A stretch of DNA of 64,000 bases from JAENVU01 sp963756815. GTDB taxonomy: Bacteria; Actinomycetota; Acidimicrobiia; IMCC26256; JAENVU01. Of the stretch, positions 50,006-59,268 are shown piece by piece. The position numbers and the translations under genes are program-made. The DNA is taken from NCBI GenBank assembly GCA_963756815.1, contig CAVWPR010000046.1, positions 1 through 64,000 on the forward strand, read 5' to 3'. The number at the start of each line of letters is the position of its first letter. The first letter of the stretch is position 1. A model generated the notes under the pieces. The model was given only the letters and a program-made list of their open reading frames with translations, had not been told where the DNA came from and ran no database searches.

Positions 50006-50371
50006 TCAGCCGAGATCGAGGTCCCAGCTCGGCAGCAGGTCGTCACTCACCGCGTCGAAGTCGAACGCCGCGGCCGCAGCCGGCGGCAAGGTGTCCTCGG
50101 GCTCGTCATCCCCGCCACCTGCGGCGATGGCGGGAGGCGACGAGCCAGCGACGTCGCGCAGCTCGTGGAAGACCCGGTCGGTCTCGTGCCGGCCGGCCGC
50201 CAGCTCGTCGAGGGCCTGGGTCTCGGCGGAGTCGGGGGGCTCGGACGAGAGATCGTCCATCCATCCGGCGCCGGCGTCGACGGGCTTCGACCAGAACGCG
50301 CGATCCGAGTTCGCAGTTGCTCGCACTCCCGGACCATCGGCATCGCGACCCGTTGCCCTGTAGTGCCGCAA
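50006..50371 (-). CDS. Hypothetical acidic protein
   Basis: Unknown, up to 121 residues; the first start is a TTG (50371), and an internal ATG at 50260 (MDDLSSEPPDSAETQALDEL) is more believable, giving 84 residues. The C-terminus FDFDAVSDDLLPSWDLDLG is strongly acidic. No domain, signal or membrane segment recognised. Confidence 0.45.
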   Translation of the reverse strand: MRHYRATGRDADGPGVRATANSDRAFWSKPVDAGAGWMDDLSSEPPDSAETQALDELAAGRHETDRVFHELRDVAGSSPPAIAAGGGDDEPEDTLPPAAAAAFDFDAVSDDLLPSWDLDLG

Positions 50372-50501
50372 CCGCCGAGCGGTCGCGACGAAGGCGGCGC
50401 GACGCCCTCGAAAGGCCGGGAATCCGCCGGTTCGCGACGCATTCGGCGATATTGGACGCCGCTGTCGCCGACCGGGCCCATCTCCCTACGCTGCTGGCGC
50501 G

Positions 50502-50672
50502 ATGAGGCTCGAGAGCGATTGGGGCACCTGCCCGGAGTGCGGCGGACCGGCCGTGGTGACGTGGCTCCGGAGCACCGACCGGCGCGGCGCGGCCCGGATC
50601 CGCTCCGAGGTCCGTATGGGCACCCGGTGCATCAACGCGAGCTGCCCGGGCGCCCCCGTCGACGACCGGTAG
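50502..50672 (+). CDS. Small zinc-ribbon protein, 56 residues
   Basis: ATG 50502 to TAG 50672. It has two Cys pairs, CPECGG near the start and CINASCPG near the end, spaced as a zinc ribbon, with basic residues between. It is too short for most gene-finding cut-offs. A copy of the 53-bp element follows it by 9 bp. Confidence 0.55.
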   Translation: MRLESDWGTCPECGGPAVVTWLRSTDRRGAARIRSEVRMGTRCINASCPGAPVDDR

Positions 50673-50681
50673 CTCGTCTCA

Positions 50682-50734
50682 CCGAATTGGTGCGCAGAAG
50701 CGCGCAGAAACCGGCAGATCTGCGCGTGGGTTCG
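50682..50734 (-). repeat. 53-bp dispersed element, copy 2
   Basis: On the minus strand CGAACCCACGCGCAGA (50734-50719), a 19-bp spacer different from copy 1, then TTCTGCGCACCAATTCGG (50699-50682). Both flanks match copy 1 (16620-16672) exactly. It lies between the two small zinc-ribbon genes. Confidence 0.65.
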
Positions 50735-50783
50735 CGGGCCGTCGCCGGGCCTCGTCCCATCGCGGCGTCCTATCGTGCGCGGC

Positions 50784-51083
50784 ATGGAGACCGCGGAGAC
50801 CGTCACCGATGCCATCGCCATCCTCGAGGCCGACGGCTACCGCACCGACTTCTCGTTCACCGACGGCACGATCCGCTGCACGGCCTGCGACGTCGCCCAC
50901 GCGCCGCCGCAGCTGCTCGTGCGCCGCACGTTCCGGTTCGAGGGCGAGACCGATCCCGGCGACGAGGCGATCGTGCTCGGCATCGAGTGCCCCGCGTGCG
51001 GGATGCGCGGCGTGGTGGTCTCGGCGTACGGACCCGACGCGAGTCCGGAGTTCCTGGAGCTGCTGACGCAGCTCGACAACTGA
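50784..51083 (+). CDS. Hypothetical zinc-ribbon protein, 99 residues
   Basis: Intact small protein, ATG 50784. It starts METAETVTDAIAILEADGY and has two Cys pairs, IRCTACDVA and IECPACGMRG, consistent with one bound zinc. The fold looks like a small alpha-beta domain with an inserted ribbon. It ends 7 bp before the FAD amine oxidase gene. Role unknown. Confidence 0.7.
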   Translation: METAETVTDAIAILEADGYRTDFSFTDGTIRCTACDVAHAPPQLLVRRTFRFEGETDPGDEAIVLGIECPACGMRGVVVSAYGPDASPEFLELLTQLDN

Positions 51084-51090
51084 GCCGCCC

Positions 51091-52482
51091 GTGACCGAGC
51101 AGGTCGCGGCGGACGTGTGCGTCGTCGGTGCGGGCTACGCGGGCCTGACCACCGCGCTCCGACTCGCGCAGGCCGGGCGGTCGGTCGTGGTCCTCGAGGC
51201 GCGCGACCGGGTCGGTGGCCGGATCTGGACCGAGCACCTCCCGGGCGGCGAGGCCGATCGACCGCGGCGGCGCGTGGCTCGGCCCGCGCCACGACGCGAT
51301 CTTCGGGCTCGCCCGCGAGTTCGACGTCGGGACGTACAAGACCTGGGTCGCGGGCGCGCACCTGCTCGTCGACGGCGACCGGGTGCGCCGCTACACCGGC
51401 CTCGATCCCGAAGATCAGCCCGCTCGCGGTCGCGACGATCGCGCTCGCGCAGCTCCGCATCGACCGCATGGCGAAGCAGCGTCCCGATCGAGCGGCCGTG
51501 GACGGCGCGCGCGCGCGGCGGAGTGGGACGCAGCGCTCGGTCGCCTCGTGGCTCCGGCACTGCGGGATCACGCAGCGGCGTCGGACGGGACCTCTTCGAG
51601 ATGGCCGTGCGCGGGCTGATGACCGGCGACCTCGACGACGTGTCGTTGCTCCATCTGCTGCACGCTCGTCCGCGGCCACGGGAGCCTCGGCACGCTCTTC
51701 TCGATCGAGAACGGCGCCAGGAGAACCTGGTCGACGGTGGCGCGGGCGTCGATCGCCCAGCGGATCGCGCGGCGCCTGGGCGACGCCGTGCGCCTCGGTG
51801 CGCCGGTGCGCGCGATCGACCCAGCGCGTCCGACCACGTGGTGGTGGCGCAGCGATGCGGTCGAGCGTGCGCGCGCCGCACGTGGTGGTCACGGTCCCGC
51901 CCGAGCTCGATCCTCGGGATCGCGTTCGACCCGCCGCTGCCCGCCGACCGGCGCACGCTCTACGAGCAACGCCGTCGGCGGGCCCGGAGACCAAGACGCT
52001 CGTGGTCTACGACGAGCCGTTCTGGCGGAACGACGGTCTGAGCGGGCAGAGCTCCGAGCCGGGCTCGGCGAGCGAGGTCACGATCGACGCGACGCCGCGA
52101 TCGGGCGCGCCCGGCGTGCTCGCGTCGTTCACGTTCGGCGGGGTGGCCGACGCGGATGGACGCGATGGACCCGACGGCACGCCGCGACGCGGTGCTCGCC
52201 GCGCTCGTCGACCCGGCTTCGGTCCGCGGGCGGGGACACCGGCCGACGTTCGTGGAGACGGCGTGGTGGACCGAGGAGTGGACGCGCGGCTGCTCGTTCG
52301 CGCACCTGCGGCCCGGGATCCTCAGTCGCTACGGCCCGCTGCTGCGCGAGCCGTGGGGTCGGGTCCACTGGGCCGGCACCGAGACCGCGACCGTCTCGCA
52401 CGGCGCGATCGACGGCGCGGTGCGCTCCGGCGGGCGCGCCGCGGCGGAGATCCTCGCCTCGTGGAGCCCGCCGCTCAGGTGA
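51091..52482 (+). pseudogene. Flavin-containing amine oxidase, frameshifted
   Basis: FAD-dependent amine oxidase family protein. GTG 51091 opens with DVCVVGAGYAGLTTALRLAQAG and VVVLEARDRVGGRIWTE (Rossmann plus GG motif); then, in other frames, DRGGAWLGPRHDAIFGLAREF, VVVTVPPELDPRD-like text, TETKTLVVYDEPFW-like text, and the C-terminal FAD-contact VHWAGTETATVSHGAIDGAVRSG. About ten breaks occur between 51250 and 52150. The end (52482) overlaps the convergent P450 gene by 8 bp. Substrate unknown. Confidence 0.8.
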
Positions 52483-53686
52483 TGCGGATCGGGATGCGGC
52501 GAGGACCCCGCACCTGCCCGGCCGACCACGTGACCGCGTCCGGGTCACTCAGCTCGAAGTCCGGGTAGCGGCGGAGGAACTCGTCGATCGCGACGGTCAG
52601 CTCCATGCGGGCGAGGTTGGAGCCGAGGCACCGATGGATGCCGAGACCGAACGCGGCGTGACGGTTCTCGGCCCGGTCGATCACGAACTCGTCGGCGTCC
52701 TCGAACACCGCGGGATCGCGGTTGGCGGCCGGGAACGGGAGGAGCAGCCAGTCGCCCTCGCGCATCGGGCAGCCCTCGAACTCGAAGTCCTGCGACACCA
52801 TGCGGGCCATCGTGACGGGCGCGTAGACGCGGAGGAACTCCTCGACCGCGGTCGGCAGCAGGTCGGGCTCGGCCACCAGCCGCTTGCGGTCCTCGGGGTG
52901 CGACGCGAGGTGCCACAGCGCCGCACCGATCGCCGACCACGTCGTGTCGATGCCCGCGATCATGAGCAGCAGCATCGTGCCCGCCACGTGGTCGGGCTCG
53001 AGCTTCTGGCCCTCGATCTCAGCCTCGAGCAGGAACGTCGTGAGGTCGTCGCGCGGGTGCTCGAGATGCTCGTTGATCCGGGCCTCGAGGTACTCGCCGA
53101 TCTCGTTCTGCTCCTGGAGCGCCTCGCGCTCCGCGGCGGGCATGTCGACGTCCTCGATGATCTGGTGGATGAACTTGCGGAAGATGTCGGCGTCCTCGAT
53201 CGGGAACCCGAGCATGCCGACGATCACCCGCACCGGGATGTGCTGCGCGAACTCCAACGCCGCGTCGAACTCCGTCTGCCCGGCGGTCGCGTCGAGCAGA
53301 TCACGGCAGAGCTCACGGGTGAACGGCTCGAGCGCGGCGATGCGCTTCGGTGCGAAGGCGGGGAGCAGGATCCGCCGGGCGTGCTGGTGGAACGGCGGGT
53401 CCGAGGTGATCGGGGGCGCGATGCCGATCGGGGCCGGCAGGTCGCCGTCGCCGGGCCGGGTCTCGCTCACGATCACGCTGCGCGACGTGAAGTGGTCGGT
53501 GTCGTAGGCGACGGCGGCGACACCCTCGTGGGTCACGGGCAGCCAGACCCCGCCGTAGCGGTCGGAGTGCGCGACCGGGCACTGCTCGCGGAGCTCGTCC
53601 CAGATCGGGTACGGGTCCTTCACCCAGGCCGGGTCGGTGTGGTCGAAGTCGGTGGCCCAGTCGGTGACCGGCGGGTGGGTGCTCAT
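52475..53686 (-). CDS. Cytochrome P450
   Basis: Intact 403-residue bacterial class I P450, a heme monooxygenase taking electrons from a ferredoxin. Landmarks: I-helix AGIDTTWSA, ExxR in EEFLRVYAP, and the heme-binding loop FGLGIHRCLGSNLAR with the thiolate cysteine. The ferredoxin gene ends 4 bp upstream, and ATG 53686 follows GGAGTGAGGCG, so both are translated from one transcript. Sequence is close to CYP families of actinobacteria that hydroxylate sterols, fatty acids or terpenes; substrate not inferable. Confidence 0.9.
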   Translation of the reverse strand: MSTHPPVTDWATDFDHTDPAWVKDPYPIWDELREQCPVAHSDRYGGVWLPVTHEGVAAVAYDTDHFTSRSVIVSETRPGDGDLPAPIGIAPPITSDPPFHQHARRILLPAFAPKRIAALEPFTRELCRDLLDATAGQTEFDAALEFAQHIPVRVIVGMLGFPIEDADIFRKFIHQIIEDVDMPAAEREALQEQNEIGEYLEARINEHLEHPRDDLTTFLLEAEIEGQKLEPDHVAGTMLLLMIAGIDTTWSAIGAALWHLASHPEDRKRLVAEPDLLPTAVEEFLRVYAPVTMARMVSQDFEFEGCPMREGDWLLLPFPAANRDPAVFEDADEFVIDRAENRHAAFGLGIHRCLGSNLARMELTVAIDEFLRRYPDFELSDPDAVTWSAGQVRGPRRIPIRIT

Positions 53687-53690
53687 CGCC

Positions 53691-53885
53691 TCACTCCGTG
53701 ATGGTGATCGCGTATTCGGGACAGTTCGCGGCGCCGGCACGGGCGCCGTCCTCCAGCTCGGGTGGGAGGTCGCCCTCGATCTTCACGAACGCGAAGCCGA
53801 GGTCGTCGACGTCGAAGACGTCCGGTGCGAGCGCGTAGCACCGGTTGTGGCCCTGGCACTTGTCGCTGTCGACGGTGACCCGCAT
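53691..53885 (-). CDS. P450-associated ferredoxin [3Fe-4S]
   Basis: 64-residue ferredoxin, MRVTVDSDKCQGHNRCYALAPDVF with Cys10 and Cys16 and a third Cys55 in ANCPEYAI. The usual second cysteine of a 4Fe-4S site is histidine (CxxHxxC), the pattern of the [3Fe-4S] partners of actinobacterial P450s. It should reduce the P450 encoded directly downstream. No reductase gene is adjacent. Confidence 0.88.
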   Translation of the reverse strand: MRVTVDSDKCQGHNRCYALAPDVFDVDDLGFAFVKIEGDLPPELEDGARAGAANCPEYAITITE

Positions 53886-53994
53886 CGACTCGGCCTCCCA
53901 GCTGGCGATCTGCCCGGCGATGTACGAACCGTTCTACTCCCCGCCTGCGCACCCGATGCCGTGATCCGGGTCACACCGGCGGGACCGCCCCGGC

Positions 53995-54953
53995 TCAGGA
54001 GTGTGCCGACGGGCGCAGGTCCGCGGCCGTGCACGCATCGGCGAGGCAGGGCACGCCGAGCATCGACTGCCAGGCCCGGAGCGTCGCCGCGGCGGTGCCG
54101 TCGACGTCGGTCCGTCCACCGGGAGCCGCGGTGGGCGTGATCCAGAGGTTCGGCACCGGCGAGCTCTCGTCGTACCAGACGAACACCGCGACCTCGCCCC
54201 GCCGGTAGGCGGCGCTGTCGAGGACGGGCTGGACGTGCGCACGGGCCCAGTCGTCGACGACCTGGTCGCTGCAGTCGTGCCCGTCGTTGCACAGCGTCGG
54301 CGTGACGAACGCGAACGCGGGCAGACGGTTCGGATCGAGGTCCGTGAGGGGGCGCACCTGCTCCGCGCAGTGCGCGCGGTCGTCGGCGCCCCACAGGTAG
54401 AGCGCCGGAATGTGCTTGGCCGCGTTGCCCTCGGCGCTGCACGGCTGGGTGGCGCCCTCGACGAAGTTGACGGCGTCGCGCCCGTCGGTCCGCAGCTGGC
54501 GGAACAGGTTGTCGGCGTCCGTGCTGCACGTGGCCGACGGCTTGCAGTCCGCCACGGTCCCGGGCTGGCGGGCGCCGGTGACCTGGCCCACGTACTGCGC
54601 CAGGCTCTTGTCGTGCTCGTCGGTCTCGGTCCACTGCGCGAACCAGCTGCACTGTGTGCCGAGGCCGTGGAGGTACGGCATGCCGGGTCCGAAGCCCGCG
54701 CCGACGTCGTCCCAGCTGCGGTTCTCGAACGAGAAGACGACGACGGAGCGGTAGCGCGCCGGGGGTGCCTGGGGTGCGCCGCACGGCGAGGAACTCGACG
54801 CGCCCGACGCGCGGTCGTGGTCGTGCTGGTCGTGGTCGTGGCGCGCCGGCTGCGGTCCGTCGCGGTGGCGCGCGACCCAGAGCCCGACGCACACGCGGCG
54901 AGGACGAGCACCGCCGCGAGCGCGACGCCGGTACCACGGGCGAGACGGGTCAC
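53995..54953 (-). pseudogene. Phosphoesterase/acid phosphatase family lipoprotein, one frameshift
   Basis: GTG 54953 opens a lipoprotein signal (GTGVALAAVLVLAACASG, lipobox LAAC) and a Thr-rich linker. A break near 54790 leads to the phosphoesterase (PF04185-type) domain: VVVFSFENRSWDDVG, CSWFAQWTETDEHDKSLAQYVGQV, AVNFVEGATQPC, LPAFAFVTPTLCNDGHDCS and VAVFVWYDESSPVPNLWI. These are metal-binding motifs of alkaline-phosphatase-superfamily acid phosphatases/phospholipases C. About 319 residues. The start overlaps the upstream stop (GTGA), so it is translationally coupled. Confidence 0.8.
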
Positions 54954-55330
54954 GGAGTCGTGAGGGCGGCGACGAGCGCGTCCGGATCGGCGACGGTGAC
55001 GGTGAGCGCCGAGTGTCCCGACTTCCGCAGCCGGCTCGGCACCTTCTCGTGGAAGTGCACACAGACGCCGCGCTCGGCGTTCGTGCCGAACGTGAGGCCG
55101 TCGTCGGTGAAGGACAACCGCGCGCCCGCCGCGGTCCACCACCGGTAGCCCTCGGTGACGTGCGCACCGCTGACGTTCGCCCGTGGTGTCTCGAGCCGCA
55201 ACCACCCGAAGGTCGCGAGGAACCGGCCGTCGTCGGTGAGGGTGACGCCGTCCGTGCTCCTGCGCACGCCGAAGGGCCCCCAGAACGCCACGAGGCGGAC
55301 GTCGGTCCGGTAGGGGAACGTCTCGCTCAT
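54950..55330 (-). CDS. Hypothetical protein, 126 residues
   Basis: Intact, ATG 55330 overlapping the previous stop by ATGA and its own stop overlapping the next start by GTGA. It begins MSETFPYRTDVRLVAFWGPFG and has HFHEKVPSRLRKSGHSALTVTV at the end; beta-rich, no signal peptide. The C-terminal segment resembles a PH-like or lipocalin-like strand set, but I do not recognise the family. Its tight coupling suggests action with the phosphatase and NTF2-like protein. Confidence 0.7.
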   Translation of the reverse strand: MSETFPYRTDVRLVAFWGPFGVRRSTDGVTLTDDGRFLATFGWLRLETPRANVSGAHVTEGYRWWTAAGARLSFTDDGLTFGTNAERGVCVHFHEKVPSRLRKSGHSALTVTVADPDALVAALTTP

Positions 55331-55716
55331 GCGTCGACCTCGGCGGCCGGGAGGTAGCCCGCGCACATGATGCGGAGCCACGAGATCTGTTCGCCGTCGG
55401 TCTCGAAGTAGGCCTGCTGCTCGACGACGTGCGGTCCGTCGGGGGTGTTCACCGCGAGCCGGTAGCGGAGCCGCGACCTTCGGCCGACCCGTCCCGACTC
55501 CATCTCGATCACGCCCGTGATCACTTCCCGGGGCTCGAACCAGTGGCCGAGCATCGCGTCGTCGACGACCGTGGCCGCGTCGGTCGCCTCCCAGAACCGT
55601 GACGGCGTCATCGCCCGGAAGTCGACGTCAGGTCGGAGCAGGCCGGTGAGCGTGGTGCGGTCCTTCGCCGCCAGCGCGGTGACGAAGCGCTCGCCCACGG
55701 TCGGCTCGGTGTCCAC
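55327..55716 (-). CDS. NTF2/SnoaL-like protein
   Basis: Intact 129-residue alpha+beta barrel protein: VGERFVTALAAKDRTTLTGLLRPDVDFRAMTPSRFWEA, then GVIEMESGRVGRRSRLRYRLAVNTPDGPHVVEQQAYFETDGEQIS in nuclear transport factor 2/SnoaL style. GTG 55716 follows GAGAGGAGAG. It is first in a three-gene operon with overlapping stops and starts. Such proteins bind or isomerise small molecules; the ligand is unknown. Confidence 0.75.
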   Translation of the reverse strand: MDTEPTVGERFVTALAAKDRTTLTGLLRPDVDFRAMTPSRFWEATDAATVVDDAMLGHWFEPREVITGVIEMESGRVGRRSRLRYRLAVNTPDGPHVVEQQAYFETDGEQISWLRIMCAGYLPAAEVDA

Positions 55717-55800
55717 GGCGCTCTCCTCTCCCCACGCGTCGCGTCCACGCGACGGCCGCCGACTGTAGGGCGGGCCCGGGGGGAACGTGTGTCGGCCCGG

Positions 55801-55855
55801 GGGTGGACCGCCGTGGTACACAGGACCGGTCGGGGCCGTCGAGGTTGGTCCACCC
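55801..55855. promoter_or_regulatory. Inverted repeat in divergent promoter region
   Basis: GGGTGGACC (55801-55809) and GGTCCACCC (55847-55855) are perfect 9-bp arms 37 bp apart, between the divergent starts 55716 and 55984. Centre spacing is close to four helical turns, fitting two operator half-sites or a hairpin in either leader. The BTAD regulator itself is a candidate binder. Confidence 0.4.
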
Positions 55856-55983
55856 TGCCCGGACCCGCCTCCGGCCCCGACACCTTTCTCGGAAGATCTG
55901 CCGACACCCGGGCGGGCGCGACGCCCGCGTCGGGCTTACGATCCCGACCGTGCCATTGGTCCTCGGTCGGCAGGGACCGTGAC

Positions 55984-58900
55984 GTGACGTCGTTCTATCG
56001 GCGCGTGCTCGACGAGTCGCCGGTTCCGGTGGCCGACGCGCTGGGACGCACCCGACTGCTCACCGTCGTGCAGGGGCGCTGGACGCGGCCGGTGACCGCC
56101 GTCGTGGCCGGGCCCGGCTTCGGCAAGACCACCCTGCTCGCGCAGGCGGTGCGCGAGAACCGGCTCGCCCGGCTCGGGGTCGACGTGCACCTCCGTCTCG
56201 AGCCGGCCGATGCCAGCGCCGCCCGGCTCGCGGCCCGGCTCGTCGCACAGTTCGGGGCCGAGATCCCGTCGTCGGCCGGGGTCGACGACCTCGTCGCTCG
56301 GATCGTGGACGTGGTGTGGGCGGGGGCACCGACACCGATCTGCTTCGTCCTCGACGACGTCCAGGAGCTCGCTCCGGGAACGGGCGGGCTCGCGCTGCTC
56401 GCCGGACTCGTCGAGCGGATGCCCGGCAATGCCCACGCGCTCGTCGGCGCGCGCACGTTCCCCGAGCTCGGCATCGCCCGACGCGCCGTGCAGGGCGAGG
56501 CTGTGGTGCTGCGCGAGCAGGATCTGCGGTTCACCGACGACGAGGTCGCCGAGTTCGCCCGGGCGCGTGGTGTGCCGGTGGACCGGCTGGAGCCGGCGCG
56601 CGGCTGGCCGGCGCTGGCCGAGCTCCTCGCACGCGCCACGGGCGTCACGATCGGCGAGTACGTGTGGGAGCAGGTGCTCGGCCCGGTCACGCCGGCGGCA
56701 CGGTGCCGTTTCGTCGAGCTCGCCGCGCTCGGTGGCGCCGACGACGAGATGGCCACCGACGTGGCCGGCGTCCCGGTCCACCTCGAGGCGCTGCTCGCCG
56801 ACGTGCCGCTCGTGAGCCGGACCAGCTCGGGATGGTGGGAGCTGCACGGTGTGGTGACCGAGTCGATCCTCGCCCGCGAGCCGATGGAGCGGGTGGGGGA
56901 GATCCGCCGCCGGGGCGGGCTGCACGCGCGGGGTCGCGGGGACACCGACCGGTCGTTGCGGCTGCTCGTGGCCGCGGCCGCCTGGACCGACGTGCTCGCG
57001 ACGCTCCGCGAGGCGCTGGTCCGGCTCGGCGCGCCCGAGGATCCCGCGCTGGCCCAGCTGTGGTCGGCGCTGCTGCCGCCGTCCCTCGGCGACGAGCCGG
57101 AGGTCCTGCTGCTGCGCACGGTCGCGGCGTCGCTCGGCGACCCGGAGTACGGCTTCCAGCTCGGCGAGCGCACGGTGGCGGCGTTCGCGGCTCGCGGCGA
57201 CGTCGACGGCGAGATCGCGTCGCTCGCCCGGCTCGGGGCGAGCGCGTACGCGCTCATGGACACCGGGCGCATCGTCCCGTACGTGCACCGGATCTCGGAG
57301 CTGGCCGCGACCGGTCATCCCTGGGCGGTGGCGTTGGACGCGGTGTGTCGCGGCGCAGCTGCCCTGCTCGTCCGACGGGACTGGCGCGCGGCCGAGGCGA
57401 TCCTCGCACCCGTCGCCGCGGAACCGTCCGCCGACGTCACGCAGGGACTCGCGGGCTACTTCTGTGCCCGGGCGCAGGTCGAGGGCGGGCGCTTGCAGGA
57501 AGCCGCCCGCACGATCGACTGCATGCCCGACGACCATCGCGAGCGGATGCACGACGGAGTCCTCGGCGTCCGGGCGGCGGTCGCGCAGGGCCTCGGATCG
57601 ACCGACGCGGTGCTGGACGAGATCCGCGCCCTCGCCGAAACGCGCCTCGACCGCCGACCGTTCGTGGCGCGCCGGATCGCGCGATGCGGGTTGGCGGTCG
57701 GACACGCCGTGGTGGGCGACCTCGACGCCGCGCGCGAGCAGCTGCTCGAGCTCGAGCTCCTCGGCGGGCCGACGGACGCGACGTTCGTCGAGGAGCTGGT
57801 GGCGCGGCTGACGGTGGCGGTCGCGGCCGACAGTGACGAGGAGGCGGTCGAGCTCGCGAGCCGCATCCCGGACCGCGGGGTGCTGTTCCCGCCGCTCGAC
57901 GGGATGACGCTCCTCTACGTGCTGCGACCGGACCTCCGCGACCGCTACGACGCCCTCGATCTCGAGGGCGTCCACGCGCAGCGGCGCGAGTTCGCGGCCG
58001 CGCTCGTCGCCGCCCGGGCCGGGCAGCTCGAGCCGTTCGCCCGCTTCTCCTGGCCCCGTGACGGGGTGGTGCGATGGTTCGCGCCCGTGCCGTGGATCAC
58101 GGAGGCCGCCGTGTACGCGGCGGCGGCGGACGCGATGCCATCGGTCGACTGGGACGACGCGGCGGGTGATCGCGGGGCCGCGCAGCGTCGCGTGCTGCGA
58201 CGGCTCGCCGGCTCCTCGACGCCGGCCGTGGCGCGGGCCGCGAGCTCGCTCGCGCTGTCGCTGCCGGTGGTGGCGCCGGACCCGATCGCGGTCTCGGTCC
58301 TCGGTCCGCTCGAGGTCCGCATCGACGGCGTCTCGTCGACCGCACCCGAGCTCCGTCGCGAGCGCGTCCGCTCGCTGCTCGGCCTGCTCGTCGTGCGCCG
58401 TTCGGTGCGGCGGGCGGAGGCGGCCGGCCTGCTGTGGCCCGACCTGACCGACGAGCAGTCGCTCGCCAACCTGCGGGTCACGCTGACCCACCTGCTCAAG
58501 CTCCTCGAACCTCGGCGGGACCGGAGTGCGCCACCGTTCTTCGTCGTCGCGGAGCCGGATCGGCTGACGCTGCGCGCCGATCCCACGCTCCTCGTCGACG
58601 CATGGGAGTTCGAGGCCGCGGCCGGCGAGGCCGAGTCGCTCGAGCGCGCCGGCGCGCCGTCACTGGCGTTGGAGGCGTTGATCCGCGCGGTGGGGTACTG
58701 GCGGGGCGAGCTGCTCGCCGATCTCCCCGGCCAGGAGTGGCTCGACTTCGACCGCCTCCGTCTCGCCACCGTGTTCGTGCGGTGCGCGCTGCGTGCCGGC
58801 GAGCTGCTCGCCGCCCATCACGAGCACGCGGAGGCCGCGGCGATGGCCGAGCGCGTGATCGCGGCCGACCGATGGAACGAGCTCGGCTACCGGCTGCTCG

Positions 58901-59041
58901 TGTCGGTCCACCTCGAGCGGGGAGACCCGTCGGCCGCCCGTCGGGTCCTGACCCACCTCGACCGGGTGCTCGGGGAGCTCGGCGTTGCCGGCCGGACCCG
59001 AGACCGAGCAGCTGCGCCGGCGCTGCCAGGCCGGCGGTTAA
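55984..59041 (+). pseudogene. ATPase-BTAD transcriptional regulator, one late frameshift
   Basis: About 1018 residues. The N-terminal STAND/MalT-like ATPase has Walker A GPGFGKTT at residues 43-50 and a Walker B-like FVLDDVQEL near 125. A long alpha-solenoid (TPR-like) region follows to about residue 750. The C-terminal part holds an OmpR-type winged helix (VSVLGPLEVRIDG, ELRRERVRSLLGLLVVRRS, ANLRVTLTHLLKLLEP) and a bacterial transcriptional activation domain (DAWEFEAAAG, YRGEL-like YWRGELLADLPGQEWLDF). A single indel near 58997 breaks the last 15 residues (PETEQLRRRCQAGG in frame). GTG 55984. A large signal-sensing activator, divergent from a possible target operon. Confidence 0.88.
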
Positions 59042-59087
59042 CGGCCCGTAAACGGCCGGCCGCCATGCTCCTCGCAGTCCACGTCGT

Positions 59088-59105
59088 CCCGGAGGCTTCT
59101 CCGGG
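59088..59105. terminator. Hairpin after the regulator gene
   Basis: CCCGGAG (59088-59094), loop GCTT, CTCCGGG (59099-59105), 47 bp after the stop. GC-rich stem without T-tract. Confidence 0.5.
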
Positions 59106-59193
59106 CTGCACGAGGTGCGGCCCGGACCCCGAGCAGGGTCTCCGGGGCAGCGGACGGGGCAGGGATCTCCGGTTCCCCAGACCGAGAGAGCGT

Positions 59194-59223
59194 GAAGGGG
59201 CGCCGTCATGACGGCGCCCCTTC
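59194..59223. terminator. Perfect 30-bp palindrome, bidirectional terminator
   Basis: Perfect inverted arms of 15 bases each, beginning GAAGGGGCGCCGTCA and followed directly by its complement. It lies between the plus-strand regulator end and the minus-strand RecQ end (59269). GAAGGGG/CCCCTTC gives an A/T-poor but very stable stem for both directions. Confidence 0.7.
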
Positions 59224-59268
59224 GCACATCCCGAGCCGGTCGCACGTCCCGGCCGCGCCGCGCACCGG

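Noticed and set aside
55936..58491. An 851-codon minus-strand open frame opposite the BTAD regulator.
   Set aside because: Composition is Arg/Asp/Glu/Val-rich with no domain; the plus strand has clear Walker and BTAD motifs.
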